Origin: Terriglobia bacterium
GTDB taxonomy: Bacteria > Acidobacteriota > Terriglobia > Terriglobales > Acidobacteriaceae
Assembly (NCBI GenBank): GCA_020073525.1
Contig: JAIQFA010000017.1
Span: forward strand, 1 to 64,000
Length of the DNA: 64,000 nt
Direction: 5' to 3'
Shown here: piece after piece, positions 23,583 through 32,777 of the stretch
How positions within the stretch are numbered: the first letter of the stretch is position 1
Layout of the letters: each line of letters starts with the position of its first letter
Translations under genes and position numbers: made by a program
The notes under the pieces: model-generated
The model's input: only the letters and a program-made list of their open reading frames with translations
What the model was told of the DNA's origin: nothing
Database searches by the model: none

Positions 23583-24776
23583 TCACGCATACGAGATTTT
23601 CCCCAGGATCGCCGTCCGCTTCGCCCCGGTAGCCGAGGGCACGTTGCTCGGCCGCCGATGCCACGTTTCATGCGCGAGGAGCGCAAAAGCCACGGCCTCC
23701 TTCGCCTCCGCTGGAAGTCCGAACTCATCCGAGAAATGTAGTGCGACCCCCAACGGTGCGATTTCCTGTCGCAACATCGCCATCAACGTCAGATTCTTCG
23801 TACCTCCGCCCGACACAATCATTTGGTGACCGGGCGCCTTTCGCCGCCCGCCAAATCGCGGCAACACGAAGCGCTGCACCGCCTCGGCAATGGATCGCGC
23901 GGTCAAAGCGGTTGCCGTGGCCACAACGTCGGCTTTACTGGCGCCGCGGCAGATCTGAAGAAATCGTCCCACATACTCCCGGCCAAACTCCTCGCGGCCC
24001 GCCGTCCGCGGCGGTTTTTGCCGGAAGAAAGGCGCGCGCAGCAACCGCGCAATCACCTCATCCAGAACGCGTCCAGAGGCGGCGATCTTGCCGTCGCGGT
24101 CGTAGCGTTTCTCAAAAAGCTCTTCCGTTGTTGCGTCGATCACCATGTTTCCAGGCCCGGTGTCGAAAGCCAGCACATGGCGGAGCGCAGTGCCCGCGGG
24201 GATCGCCGTCAGATTCGCAATCCCGCCAATATTCTGCGCGATGCGCCCGATACGTGATGAGCGGTACAGAGAGTAATCAAGGAAGGGAACCAGCGGAGCG
24301 CCTTTGCCGCCCGCTGCCATATCCGCAGGCCGAAAATCAGACACGACCGGCACACCCAGTCGCGCCGCAACCACCGCACCTTCCCCCGTTTGCCAAGTCA
24401 CCGCCAGCTTTCGCCCGAGAAAACGCTCGGCCACTCCCTGGTGATACAGCGTCTGGCCATGGCATCCAACCAAGTCAATCTTCACCCGATGCCTGCGCGC
24501 AGTTTTTGCCACCGCCTCAGCGTAGAGTTCCCCAAGAAGAAAGTTGAGCCGCGCCAGGTCTGCAACGCGGGCTAATTCCGCGTTCATCATCCCCAAAATC
24601 GCCCGTCGCACCGAGGCAGGGAACGGATACTCCTCGTGGCCAACAAGTGTGAACTCTGCATGTCGATTCTTGTGTGGTGACGGGCCTCTGGCCCGTCCGG
24701 ACCGTGAGTCGAAGCGCACCAGCGCCACATTGATCCCATCTGCCGAAGTACCGCTCATCACGCCGGCAACGATCAT
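23583..24776 (-). CDS. anmK: Anhydro-N-acetylmuramic acid kinase
   Basis: 397 residues. ATP/sugar kinase signatures: GVMSGTSADGINVAL, DLVGCHGQTLYHQG, TWQTGEGAVVAARLGVPVVS, ADMAAGGKGAPLVPF, NIGGIANLTAIP, FDTGPGNMVID and VSGGGTKNLTLM. The enzyme phosphorylates and opens 1,6-anhydroMurNAc from murein turnover. Residues ~27-36 are encoded by an inserted REP hairpin (24669-24697), which lengthens the loop after the first strand compared with E. coli AnmK. The start overlaps the nagZ stop as ATGA. Confidence 0.93.
   Translation of the reverse strand: MIVAGVMSGTSADGINVALVRFDSRSGRARGPSPHKNRHAEFTLVGHEEYPFPASVRRAILGMMNAELARVADLARLNFLLGELYAEAVAKTARRHRVKIDLVGCHGQTLYHQGVAERFLGRKLAVTWQTGEGAVVAARLGVPVVSDFRPADMAAGGKGAPLVPFLDYSLYRSSRIGRIAQNIGGIANLTAIPAGTALRHVLAFDTGPGNMVIDATTEELFEKRYDRDGKIAASGRVLDEVIARLLRAPFFRQKPPRTAGREEFGREYVGRFLQICRGASKADVVATATALTARSIAEAVQRFVLPRFGGRRKAPGHQMIVSGGGTKNLTLMAMLRQEIAPLGVALHFSDEFGLPAEAKEAVAFALLAHETWHRRPSNVPSATGAKRTAILGKISYA
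24669..24697 (-). repeat. REP hairpin, family B, inside anmK
   Basis: A 29-nt unit: CTTGTGTGGT, then GACGGGCC-TCT-GGCCCGTC, a perfect 8-bp stem with a 3-nt loop preceded by GTGG. It is identical over all 29 nt to 28427-28455 in mutS. Read on the coding strand it contributes about ten residues without a frame break. Confidence 0.85.
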
Positions 24777-25855
24777 GCGCGTTCCTCGCGAGCGAGGGTA
24801 GCCATCCGAATCTCTTCCCCAAACTCCCAGAGTTGGCGCGTCAGTTTCTCAACTCGTGCAGGAGTGGGAGCAGGAGTATGGCGTCTCGACAGCGACTTCT
24901 TCTTCAAGGCCAGCACGCGCCGTGCCGAGTCCCGTACGCGCCGGGCAAACCTGCCGTCGCGTTCCGCCTCGCGAACCATCGCTTCGTGCGCCCGCAGAAT
25001 GAAATCTTCCTGATGGCAGATCAGCCCAAGATCGCCCCCGGCGCGGATGTGCCCGATCATCGCCTCCTCGATCGGAGCGGCCGCCAATACGCCGCCCATC
25101 TCCAGATCGTCGGAACAGATTAGGCCGCGGTAGCCGATCTTCTTGCGCAGAATGTCAGTGACGAACTTCTTCGAGAGCGACGCCGGTGTCCGCGCTTTCG
25201 TCACTGCCGGAAATGCCGCGTGCGAAACCATGACCAGAGGCAACTCGCGCCGCAGTGCGCGATAAGGAATCAGATCCTGCTCCCACAATTTGCGAAGCCG
25301 CTTGTCTACGATGGGAAGCTCATGATGCGTATCAAGCGTGGCCTCGCCCAATCCGGGGAAGTGTTTGCCGCAGCCGAGCACGCCGGCATCGCCCAATCCG
25401 CGCAGAAACTCGCGTGCGTAGATAACCACCTGCTTCGGATCGTCCGAAACCGCTCTCGAACTCATCACCGAGCGCGAAGCCTCGAAGGCCAAGTCGAGCA
25501 CCGGGGCAAAATCCAGGTTGAAGCCAAGTGCTCTGCAGTTCTCGCCGATCACGCGCCCATGCTTGCGAAAGAGCGTCCGGTTGCCCGTGACAAAAACCTC
25601 TGCCGGAGAAGGCGCCGACCCGATCACGCTGCGAAAGCGGTCCACCGTGCCGCCTTCAAGGTCCACGCAAGTGAAAAGCGGCGTTGCCACGCACTGCTGG
25701 CAGTCGCGCAGAAGAGTATGCGTCTGCTCCGCTCCGGTAATGTTGCGGGCAAACAGAATCACCCCCGCCGGCTGAATCTTCGTAAGCAGGGAAGTGAGCT
25801 GCGGAGATATCTCGGTTCCGTCGAAGCCGATAATTAGGAGTTGGCCGATTTGCAT
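24773..25855 (-). CDS. nagZ: Beta-N-acetylhexosaminidase (GH3)
   Basis: 360 residues. GH3 NagZ motifs: IGFDGTEISPQL, VDLEGGTVDRFR, GKHFPGLGEATLDTHHELP with the catalytic His/Asp loop, MVSHAAFPAV, and SDDLEMGGVL containing the nucleophile Asp. It removes GlcNAc from GlcNAc-anhydroMurNAc peptides in the cytoplasm. The product is the AnmK substrate; anmK follows with a 4-bp overlap. There is no signal peptide. Confidence 0.93.
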   Translation of the reverse strand: MQIGQLLIIGFDGTEISPQLTSLLTKIQPAGVILFARNITGAEQTHTLLRDCQQCVATPLFTCVDLEGGTVDRFRSVIGSAPSPAEVFVTGNRTLFRKHGRVIGENCRALGFNLDFAPVLDLAFEASRSVMSSRAVSDDPKQVVIYAREFLRGLGDAGVLGCGKHFPGLGEATLDTHHELPIVDKRLRKLWEQDLIPYRALRRELPLVMVSHAAFPAVTKARTPASLSKKFVTDILRKKIGYRGLICSDDLEMGGVLAAAPIEEAMIGHIRAGGDLGLICHQEDFILRAHEAMVREAERDGRFARRVRDSARRVLALKKKSLSRRHTPAPTPARVEKLTRQLWEFGEEIRMATLAREERA

Positions 25856-25860
25856 GGTAG

Positions 25861-26292
25861 TTAGGAGTCAGGTCCCTGTTCGTGGAATTGATTCCAGTGA
25901 ACCACAGATCTGAACCATTGAATGACGGCAACGAAAATGATTGTCAACGCGACCTGCTTGAGAAGCGCTCCGCCGGTTGCGGCGGCGTGTTGAACGTGAG
26001 TAGAAGCATGGGGGTGGCCCGGCACGAAGGCAGCTTCTACGCCTACTCCAAACATAGAGAGGGCAATCTTCAAGTATTTGGGCCGGAACAGAAATGCGAA
26101 CACAAAGAATAAGAACCCGTCGAGACCGTCAGCTATGGATTCCCTAGCAGCCACGTTGCCAGAGACTAGATCACGCATTTCCCAGATGAATATCCAACCA
26201 GAAGTTACGAGAAGTACTACCATCGCAGCCGTAGTAATCCAGTCGCTGTCGATCGTTATCTCTCGTTTGGTCGCTGCGGCATTTTGTTTCAT
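25861..26292 (-). CDS. Small polytopic membrane protein, hypothetical
   Basis: 143 residues. Hydrophobic helices at about 22-40 (AAMVVLLVTSGWIFIW), 57-75 and 105-125 (LLKQVALTIIFVAVIQWF). The loop after the second is His-rich (PGHPHASTHVQHAA), which might bind metal. It sits five bases upstream of nagZ, so it may be co-transcribed with nagZ-anmK. No family recognised. Confidence 0.6.
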   Translation of the reverse strand: MKQNAAATKREITIDSDWITTAAMVVLLVTSGWIFIWEMRDLVSGNVAARESIADGLDGFLFFVFAFLFRPKYLKIALSMFGVGVEAAFVPGHPHASTHVQHAAATGGALLKQVALTIIFVAVIQWFRSVVHWNQFHEQGPDS

Positions 26293-26325
26293 TCTGTTTT
26301 CTCGGCGTACCCCGCGTCGCGGCGG

Positions 26326-29046
26326 TTAGATTTCCTTTTTTAGCTCCGCCAGCAAGTTTAGCGCTTCCAGCGGCGTCAGCCGGTTCAAATCCACTTCGCG
26401 AAGCTTTTCCAGCACCGGCTGCGAGAGCGGTGTGAAAATGGTCAACTGCGTGGGACGCTCCGCTTCCGCGCCCGGCGTCAAATGTCCCGAAAGCCGGTGC
26501 TCGGACGATTCATGCTCGGCCAGCACCTCCCGCGCACGCACCACGACTTCGTTCGGCAATCCCGCCAGCTTCGCGACTTCGATTCCGTAGCTGCGATCGG
26601 CCGCGCCCGGTTCGACCCGGCGCAGAAAAACCACGCCGCCGCCGGTCTCTTTGACGGACACGTGATAGTTCTTCACCCCGCTCAATTGCTCCGCCAATTC
26701 GGTTAGCTCGAAGTAGTGCGTGGCAAACAGAGTCTTAGCCCGCACTCGCACATGCAGATACTCGACGGCCGCCCAAGCAATTGCCAGCCCGTCATAGGTG
26801 GAAGTGCCACGCCCGACTTCGTCGAGCAGGATCAGCGACCGCGCCGTCGCCGTGTGCAGAATCGCCGCCGTCTCTGTCATCTCGACCATAAATGTCGATC
26901 GCCCCCGAGCCACGTTGTCGCTGGCGCCGATCCGCGTAAACACGCGGTCCACAATGCCCAGCCGCACAGCGCGCGCGGGAACAAACGAGCCCATCTGCGC
27001 CATGATCACGATCAGCGCCGCTTGGCGCAGATAGGTGCTCTTGCCACCCATGTTCGGCCCCGTCAGCACCACAATATTGTGCGTCGATGAATCCAAGAAC
27101 AGATCGTTGGGAACGAAGCGCTCGCTCCCTGCCGCCAGTTCCTGCAGCTCGATCACCGGATGACGGCCTTCGACAATCTCCAGATCAAGGACGTCCGCGG
27201 TCTTTTCAGCTTCGTCGATTTTTTGCTCAAACCGCGGACGGCAGTAATTCCGCAGCGCTGCAATCTGCGCCATGCAGCCCAGTACATCGACTTCCGCCAG
27301 CGCCAGCGCGGTTTGCCGGATGCGCTTAGCCTCGGCCGCGATTGACGACCGCAACTCGGCAAACAGCCGCCGCTCGATTTCGACGATCTTCTCCTGCGCG
27401 TCCAGAATCTTCGACTCGTACTCCTTCAGCTCTGGGGTCGTGAAACGCTCGGCATTCACCAGCGTCTGCTTGCGCTCGTAGTCGGCGGGTGCGTGATGAA
27501 GGTTCGCTTTCGAAATCTCGATGTAGTAACCAAAAATCGAATTGAACTTAACCTTGAGCGACCCAATCCCCGTCCGCTCGCGTTCGCGAATCTCCACTTG
27601 CGCCAGGTACTGCTTCGAGTTGCGGCTCAGGTCGCGCAGTTCATCCAGATCCTTATCAACGCCGGGCGCGATCACGCCGCCATCACTCAACGTCAGTGGA
27701 GGTTCCGGCACCAGCGTGCGTTCGATCTTCTCCCGCAGATCCCCCAGTTCGTCAATCGCTCCACGCAGAGTGGCCAGCCGCGCCGCCGCCAGCCCATCCA
27801 GCACCGTTCGCACCCTCGGGATTCGCCCAAGCGAAGCCGCCAGAGCCAGCACGTCGCGCGGATTCGCCGTTTCCAGCGTGACCCGGCTCAGCAGTCGCTC
27901 GAGATCCAGAATTCCGTCAAGTGAGCGCCGCAACTCTTCGCGCCGGACCGTATCTTTAACCTGCACTGCAACGGCATCTAATCGACCCTCAATTTCGCCT
28001 CGATCCAAAGACGGGCGGAGCATCCACATACGGAGCAGGCGCTTGCCCATCGGCGTCACGGTCGCATCGAGGCAGCGGAAAAGGGTCACTCCGGCGTCGG
28101 TTCCCGCGAACAGCGGTTCGATCAACTCTAGGTTGCGCACCGTCACCGCGTCGAGCACCAGGCAATTCTGCCGCTCGTAGAAGCCGATGCGGTCCACATG
28201 ATCGAGCGTGCCGCGCTGCGTGGACCGGATGTAGTACAGAATCGCTCCCGCCGCTGAAGCCGCCGCCGGTTTCCCGGCCAGCCCGAAGCCCTCCAGCGAA
28301 AGCACTCCAAAATGATTTTCGAGAAGCGGGATGGCGTGGTCAGGAGCAAAGATCCAATCGTCTAAAGGAGTCTCGGCCCAGCCGAAGCCCGAAACGCGAG
28401 CAATCGGCGCTGTGCCGGTGGAGAGACTTGTGTGGTGACGGGCCTCTGGCCCGTCAAGCGGAGCGAAGCTCCGCATCTGCGTAGTCGTCCGCTCCAACAA
28501 AGGCGCCGAAGACCCATACAGCATCTCCCTTGGCCGCAATTGCTCAAGTTCTTCTTGAATACGCCGTCCAGCCGACTCGCCCGCGAACTCCGTAGCTCGA
28601 AACTCTCCGGTTGAAAGGTCGAGCGCCGCAAAACCCACCCGATCTCCGACCGTTGCCACGGCCGCGAGAAAGTTATTCTCCTCCGCGTTCAGGGACGAAT
28701 CTGCCGCCGTGCCCGGCGTGACCACGCGCGTTACCTCGCGCCGTACCAGTTTCTTCGCCAAGCGCGGGTCTTCCACCTGCTCGCAGACTGCCACCTTAAA
28801 TCCGCGCCGGATCAGTTTTGCGATATACCCGTCGGCGGCATGGTAAGGTACGCCGCACATCGGAATGTCCACGCCTTTTTCTTTGTTGCGCGAGGTCAAT
28901 GTGATCTGCAATTCGCGCGCCGCCAGCACTGCGTCGTCGAAGAAAAGCTCGTAGAAATCCCCTAGCCGGAAGAACAGCAGAGCGTTCGGGTGCTCTTTCT
29001 TAATGGCGGCATACTGCCGCATCAGCGGCGTCGAGGGCTCAGACAT
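26326..29046 (-). CDS. mutS: DNA mismatch repair protein MutS
   Basis: 906 residues from ATG 29046 (MSEPSTPLM); an upstream ATG at 29088 lies in an AT-rich repeat. The mismatch-reading FYE motif is in [12 protein letters not shown]. The ATPase has [30 protein letters not shown] and [16 protein letters not shown], ending in the HTH-like C-terminus. An identical REP hairpin to that in anmK is read in frame at residues ~198-207 (EARHHTSLS), in the connector region after the mismatch-binding and connector domains. Otherwise full length. Confidence 0.96.
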   Translation of the reverse strand: MSEPSTPLMRQYAAIKKEHPNALLFFRLGDFYELFFDDAVLAARELQITLTSRNKEKGVDIPMCGVPYHAADGYIAKLIRRGFKVAVCEQVEDPRLAKKLVRREVTRVVTPGTAADSSLNAEENNFLAAVATVGDRVGFAALDLSTGEFRATEFAGESAGRRIQEELEQLRPREMLYGSSAPLLERTTTQMRSFAPLDGPEARHHTSLSTGTAPIARVSGFGWAETPLDDWIFAPDHAIPLLENHFGVLSLEGFGLAGKPAAASAAGAILYYIRSTQRGTLDHVDRIGFYERQNCLVLDAVTVRNLELIEPLFAGTDAGVTLFRCLDATVTPMGKRLLRMWMLRPSLDRGEIEGRLDAVAVQVKDTVRREELRRSLDGILDLERLLSRVTLETANPRDVLALAASLGRIPRVRTVLDGLAAARLATLRGAIDELGDLREKIERTLVPEPPLTLSDGGVIAPGVDKDLDELRDLSRNSKQYLAQVEIRERERTGIGSLKVKFNSIFGYYIEISKANLHHAPADYERKQTLVNAERFTTPELKEYESKILDAQEKIVEIERRLFAELRSSIAAEAKRIRQTALALAEVDVLGCMAQIAALRNYCRPRFEQKIDEAEKTADVLDLEIVEGRHPVIELQELAAGSERFVPNDLFLDSSTHNIVVLTGPNMGGKSTYLRQAALIVIMAQMGSFVPARAVRLGIVDRVFTRIGASDNVARGRSTFMVEMTETAAILHTATARSLILLDEVGRGTSTYDGLAIAWAAVEYLHVRVRAKTLFATHYFELTELAEQLSGVKNYHVSVKETGGGVVFLRRVEPGAADRSYGIEVAKLAGLPNEVVVRAREVLAEHESSEHRLSGHLTPGAEAERPTQLTIFTPLSQPVLEKLREVDLNRLTPLEALNLLAELKKEI
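28427..28455 (-). repeat. REP hairpin, family B, inside mutS
   Basis: 29 nt identical to the copy in anmK (24669-24697). It is followed at 28458-28474 by a second small hairpin, GCGGAGC-GAA-GCTCCGC. Both are translated as part of MutS. Confidence 0.85.
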
Positions 29047-29062
29047 AGGAAAATGAGTGATT

Positions 29063-29174
29063 GGCAATTTGTAATTTGTAATCTGCAATTCTATGCTGGA
29101 ATGGCCCCAGGCGTCCGCTGGTTAATCAGGGATGCGGCTTGAATTACAAATCACCAATTGCAAATTACAAATTC
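29063..29174. repeat. AT-rich inverted repeat between mutS and galT
   Basis: GCAATTTGTAATTTGTAATC at the left faces GATTACAAATT-like units at the right (AATTGCAAATTACAAATTC). The centre of ~50 bp is GC-rich. The two promoters for the divergent mutS and galT must lie in or next to it. Confidence 0.65.
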
Positions 29175-29192
29175 TTTTGTTCTTCTTACGCC

Positions 29193-30179
29193 ATGGAACT
29201 CCGCAAAGATCCCATCACCCGATCCTGGGTGATCACGGGTGACGATGTCATCGAGCCCACTCCACGCTCCCAAGCGTGCCGGTTTTGCGGTCCATCGGCC
29301 GAACCCGGCCAAGTCATCGCAACCTTGCCCGGAGTGAGCGGTAGCGCATGGTCGGCGCGCTCCTTGGTCCATCCGCAGGCGCTCTACCACATCGAAGGCG
29401 AGCCGGCCCGCCGCGGCGATGGCCTCTACGACCGCATGGGATCGGTCGGTGCTCATGAGGTTCTGCTAGAGAATCCGCGCCACGACGGACACCTCTGGAA
29501 CGCAAGCGACGTCGAGGTGGAGCAGTTCCTGCGTCTGGCCGCACAGCGGCTTCAGGATTTAAAGCGTGACAGCCGCTTTAAGTACATCAGCATTTTCAAA
29601 AATCACGGCGAGGGAGCCGGACAGGAATTCGAACACCCTACCTCCCAACTCACTGCCACCACGTTCGTGCCGCGCCGTGTCCTTTATGAACTTCGCGCTG
29701 GACGCGACTATTTTGAAACCAAGGAGCGCTGCGTCTTCTGCGACATTCTGGCACAGGAGGAGCGTCAGAATATGCGCATTGTGGAAATTCGCGGCGACTA
29801 CGTTGCTTTCTGTCCCTATGCGCCGCGGGTCCCGTACGAAACCTGGATTATGCCTCGCAGCCACGAATCTTCCTTTGAGCGTACCGGCTCCTCGCGAGTG
29901 GGCAGCGTGACCGATCTGGCCGCGCTCCTGCGGCGCACCCTGCAGCGCATTCGCACGGTTACCGAAGCCTTCCACCTCGTGCTCCACACCTCGCCCAACA
30001 GCCAGCACCCTTCGGAAACACTCGGATATTGGAAAACCCTCGACGAGGATTACCACTGGCACATCGAGATTTTGCCCATCATCGAGTCGAAGGCGAGGTC
30101 GTACACCTTCAAAGAGATTTATTATTCTCCAGTCACCTCCGAGACCGCAGTCAAACGTCTGCGCGAGGCAAAGATCTAA
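29193..30179 (+). CDS. galT: Galactose-1-phosphate uridylyltransferase
   Basis: 328 residues from ATG 29193. Features are a first Cys pair CRFCGP and a second CVFC at about residue 187, GAHEVLLENPRHDGHLWN, NHGEGAGQEFEHPTSQL and the active-site HxH in YHWHIEILP. It moves UMP from UDP-glucose to galactose-1-phosphate in the Leloir pathway. The next gene follows after three bases. Confidence 0.88.
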   Translation: MELRKDPITRSWVITGDDVIEPTPRSQACRFCGPSAEPGQVIATLPGVSGSAWSARSLVHPQALYHIEGEPARRGDGLYDRMGSVGAHEVLLENPRHDGHLWNASDVEVEQFLRLAAQRLQDLKRDSRFKYISIFKNHGEGAGQEFEHPTSQLTATTFVPRRVLYELRAGRDYFETKERCVFCDILAQEERQNMRIVEIRGDYVAFCPYAPRVPYETWIMPRSHESSFERTGSSRVGSVTDLAALLRRTLQRIRTVTEAFHLVLHTSPNSQHPSETLGYWKTLDEDYHWHIEILPIIESKARSYTFKEIYYSPVTSETAVKRLREAKI

Positions 30180-30182
30180 GTC

Positions 30183-31145
30183 ATGCAAAGAAAGCTTGTC
30201 GCGCAACGGGCAGTCGCTGTTTACGTGATCTTGGCCGGTCTGTTTCTGGCCGCGTTCGCGTCCGCTCAAACTCCACCTCCGCCTCCCTCCGAGAAGCAGA
30301 CGGTCCTCTGGATGAAGCTGGAGAAATCCATTCTTGACGTCGACCGCAGTCTCGATGGGGTGATGGGCGTTGCCATTGTCGATCTCACGGACGGCCACAA
30401 GTACCTGCTTCACGCCAACGACGTTTTCGCGCAGGCCAGCTCCATCAAGATCTGTGTTCTCGCCGAGCTTTACCGGCAAGCCCAGCAAGGCAAACTGAAA
30501 CTCACGGATCTCTATACAGTCAACGCTGCCGACTTGGTGCAGGACAGCGACATCATGGGCGGCCTCACGCCCGGCGTCACCCGGATCACGCTGCGTGATC
30601 TCGCGACCATGATGGTGGCCGTCAGCGACAATTCCGCCACCAATGTCCTAATCGACCGTGTCGGCATGGACAGCGTGAATGCCTTCCTGACGGCACAGGG
30701 CCTGCACGAAACCAAGCTTCGCCGCAAGATGATGGACCTCAAGGCTGCTGAAGAGGGTCGCGAAAATATTTCCACGCCCAACGAGATGTTGAGCCTTCTC
30801 CAGGCGCTCTACCGCGGTCAGATCCTGAATAAAGAGATGACCGACGATTTTTTCAAAATCCTTTCCACTCACAAGGACAGCTGGATTCCGCGCAATCTCC
30901 CCGACGATTTGAAGATCGCCAACAAGCCCGGCGCGCTGGAAGGTGTGCGCAACGATTCGGGAGTGATCTTCGTCGACAAGCGGCCGTATATCCTCTGCGT
31001 CATGACCACGTACCTGCGTCGCGAGCGCGACGGAGAAGAGGCCATCAGCAACATCTCGCTCGCCGCCTGGCGCATGTTCGATCGCATTGCGCGCGCCAGC
31101 GAGTATGGGAGAGTGATTTCGCCGGGGAATAGTGCTAGTCGATAG
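30183..31145 (+). CDS. Serine beta-lactamase-like hydrolase (class A fold), secreted
   Basis: 320 residues with a signal peptide (VAVYVILAGLFLAAFASA). Penicillin-recognising motifs: SSIK at 86-89 (nucleophile Ser and Lys), SDN at 148-150, a Glu-containing loop, and NKPGAL in the KTG position with Pro in place of Thr. The family contains beta-lactamases and DD-peptidases. The PG dipeptide instead of TG suggests it may not be an efficient beta-lactamase. It follows galT by three bases. Confidence 0.82.
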   Translation: MQRKLVAQRAVAVYVILAGLFLAAFASAQTPPPPPSEKQTVLWMKLEKSILDVDRSLDGVMGVAIVDLTDGHKYLLHANDVFAQASSIKICVLAELYRQAQQGKLKLTDLYTVNAADLVQDSDIMGGLTPGVTRITLRDLATMMVAVSDNSATNVLIDRVGMDSVNAFLTAQGLHETKLRRKMMDLKAAEEGRENISTPNEMLSLLQALYRGQILNKEMTDDFFKILSTHKDSWIPRNLPDDLKIANKPGALEGVRNDSGVIFVDKRPYILCVMTTYLRRERDGEEAISNISLAAWRMFDRIARASEYGRVISPGNSASR

Positions 31146-31276
31146 TCGTTAGTCGTTCGCTGGTTCGTAGTCAGGGCAGGGCATTGAATTGGTTTTCCCC
31201 TGTGGACCTCTGTGCCCTCTGTGGTTAAAGCTTTTGACGTTGTTGTCTGATCGCCAGCGACCAACGACCGACGACT
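31144..31276. repeat. Inverted repeat with half of another palindrome inside
   Basis: A left arm of GTCGTTAGTCGTTCGCTGGT faces CCAGCGACCAACGACCGACG at the right, as at 13205-13289. Within it, 31196-31225 carries CCTGTGGACCTCTGTGCCC, one arm of the family seen at 20222 and 38634. Confidence 0.6.
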
Positions 31277-31283
31277 GGCTCCT

Positions 31284-31634
31284 ATGACCATCCGCCGCCT
31301 CAAAACCTATACCGGCTCTCAAGGCTACGTGTACCAGTACTATTTCGTGGGAAAACGTCCGGCCCCGCAATCCGCTGCCGACGAGTACATCTTCGATGTC
31401 ACTTCCGATCGCAAGCTGACCTACGCGGTCAGTATCTTCCTTCCGCACCAAGTCGTCGCCACCTGGTCCACATCCCACGGTCGTCCCCTCGCCGATTCCG
31501 AGCAGTACGCCGCCGTCAAGATGCGTCTGTTCCACGCCTTCGACGAACTGGAAGATATGCAGGCGCAAGGCCGGCAGCTATGGATCGACTTGCAGTCGCT
31601 GGAAGAATCGCTGGCGTCGTTAGGTGTGGAATAG
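31284..31634 (+). CDS. Conserved hypothetical protein
   Basis: 116 residues. RLKTYTGSQGYVYQYYFVGK, then DEYIFDVTSDRKLTYAVSIF and a helical C-terminus (LFHAFDELEDMQ...LEESLASLG). No signal or membrane segment. The composition and frame look real; I do not recognise the family. Confidence 0.65.
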   Translation: MTIRRLKTYTGSQGYVYQYYFVGKRPAPQSAADEYIFDVTSDRKLTYAVSIFLPHQVVATWSTSHGRPLADSEQYAAVKMRLFHAFDELEDMQAQGRQLWIDLQSLEESLASLGVE

Positions 31635-31806
31635 GGTGACGGTCCGTGTTTGGGATGCTTAAGAGTGATGACTTGAAGCGAAACTATTGCAACGAAAGGA
31701 GATTCTGAAGCGGCCAGCCATGTCTTTCGTCACGTTGAATAGCCACCAGTGACCACGTAAAGTCAGACTAGATGTCTGTTGGCTTCCTGGTGAAAGGTGC
31801 GTTTCT

Positions 31807-32529
31807 ATGTCTGGGATTTCCTTGGCACTACGAACAATCGCTTCGGTCCTGCTGTTACTGGCCATGTTTACCGGCACGCAATTGTTCTCACAAACCGAAT
31901 CTCTTGGTGACGTAGCTCGCGAACAAAAGGAAGTTCGAAAACAACACGAGAAAAATGGTGAAGCCTCTAAGACCCTGACCAATGACGACCTCACCCCTGG
32001 ATCGGTGGCGCCAACCCCTGGAATAACTGGCTCGCCAAATCTACCCCAAGCTCAAGACGCTCAGTCCAAAGAAAGTAAGAGTGCTGCAACAACCAAATGC
32101 AAGCCGGCCGAGACAGTTGGCAACAAAGGTAACCCTGGTGGGTGCTCTCCCGGTGGTTCAGTTCTCGACCAGCCCAAGGATTCTACTGCGGACGTGATTA
32201 TTGTTCCTGCGGGGACAGAGCTCAAAGTCGACATCGGAGCACACAAAACTGTGGTCCCCGTCCGCGTAGGATTCGCGACCCCCATTCCCGCTCTGTCGCA
32301 AGTTACCGTGGAAGTGTCGCGGACTTTTTTCGACATCCCATACTCCTATGCCGGCGTACCCTACACCGGAATGCCCTACGTCAATTACGCGGAATACGCG
32401 ACCATCACGGCGGTCACGGTGGCAGGGAAAACGTACCAGGTACAGACAGACTCGTTGCCACTTCAAATCGGCGGGACGAACAGCGAGCTGACCTTTACGC
32501 TGGGCGGCCCCGTGGAAGTCTTGCGCTAA
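31807..32529 (+). CDS. Secreted hypothetical protein
   Basis: 240 residues. Signal peptide ALRTIASVLLLLAMFTGTQL, a charged helix (SLGDVAREQKEVRKQHEKNG), a low-complexity linker with Cys-containing CKPAETVGNKGNPGGC, and a beta-rich C-terminal domain (VPAGTELKVDIG, VRVGFATPIPAL, TFFDIPYSYAGVPYTGMPYV). The beta domain has the look of a TrbI/pilus-type or SH3-like strand domain, but no motif is diagnostic. Its 3' end is followed by the regulatory gap of the heme genes. Confidence 0.6.
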   Translation: MSGISLALRTIASVLLLLAMFTGTQLFSQTESLGDVAREQKEVRKQHEKNGEASKTLTNDDLTPGSVAPTPGITGSPNLPQAQDAQSKESKSAATTKCKPAETVGNKGNPGGCSPGGSVLDQPKDSTADVIIVPAGTELKVDIGAHKTVVPVRVGFATPIPALSQVTVEVSRTFFDIPYSYAGVPYTGMPYVNYAEYATITAVTVAGKTYQVQTDSLPLQIGGTNSELTFTLGGPVEVLR

Positions 32530-32655
32530 ACCTGTCCGCAGGATCCCCCGACCTGCCCAAGCTTCCTGCGGCGTAGCCGGCGGAAAATCACGGTTACACC
32601 GCTGCCCCATGTCGTCATTGTCCGTCTCTCCAGGGTGATTCCCCGCGTCAGCCCA

Positions 32656-32673
32656 ATGTGACCGACGTCACAT
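32656..32673 (+). promoter_or_regulatory. CRP-type palindrome upstream of the heme genes
   Basis: ATGTGAC-CGAC-GTCACAT is a perfect 7-4-7 palindrome containing TGTGA-N6-TCACA, the classical CRP/FNR-superfamily consensus. A partial extra half-site TTGTGACA follows at 32678. A -10-like TATAAT lies at 32722-32727, which puts the palindrome about 70 bp upstream of a likely start site, a usual class I activator spacing. Confidence 0.55.
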
Positions 32674-32721
32674 GCACTTGTGACAGGGTCCGTTTCCTCC
32701 CACCGACTCCACCCGGCAAAC

Positions 32722-32727
32722 TATAAT
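32722..32727 (+). promoter_or_regulatory. -10 element of the heme operon promoter (proposed)
   Basis: A perfect TATAAT 50 bp before the first gene of the operon. No good -35 is seen at 17 bp, consistent with an activator-dependent promoter. Confidence 0.4.
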
Positions 32728-32777
32728 CACCCAGGCGGGGTGGGGGGTACGACACCGGCCTGCGGAAGCACCTAAGA

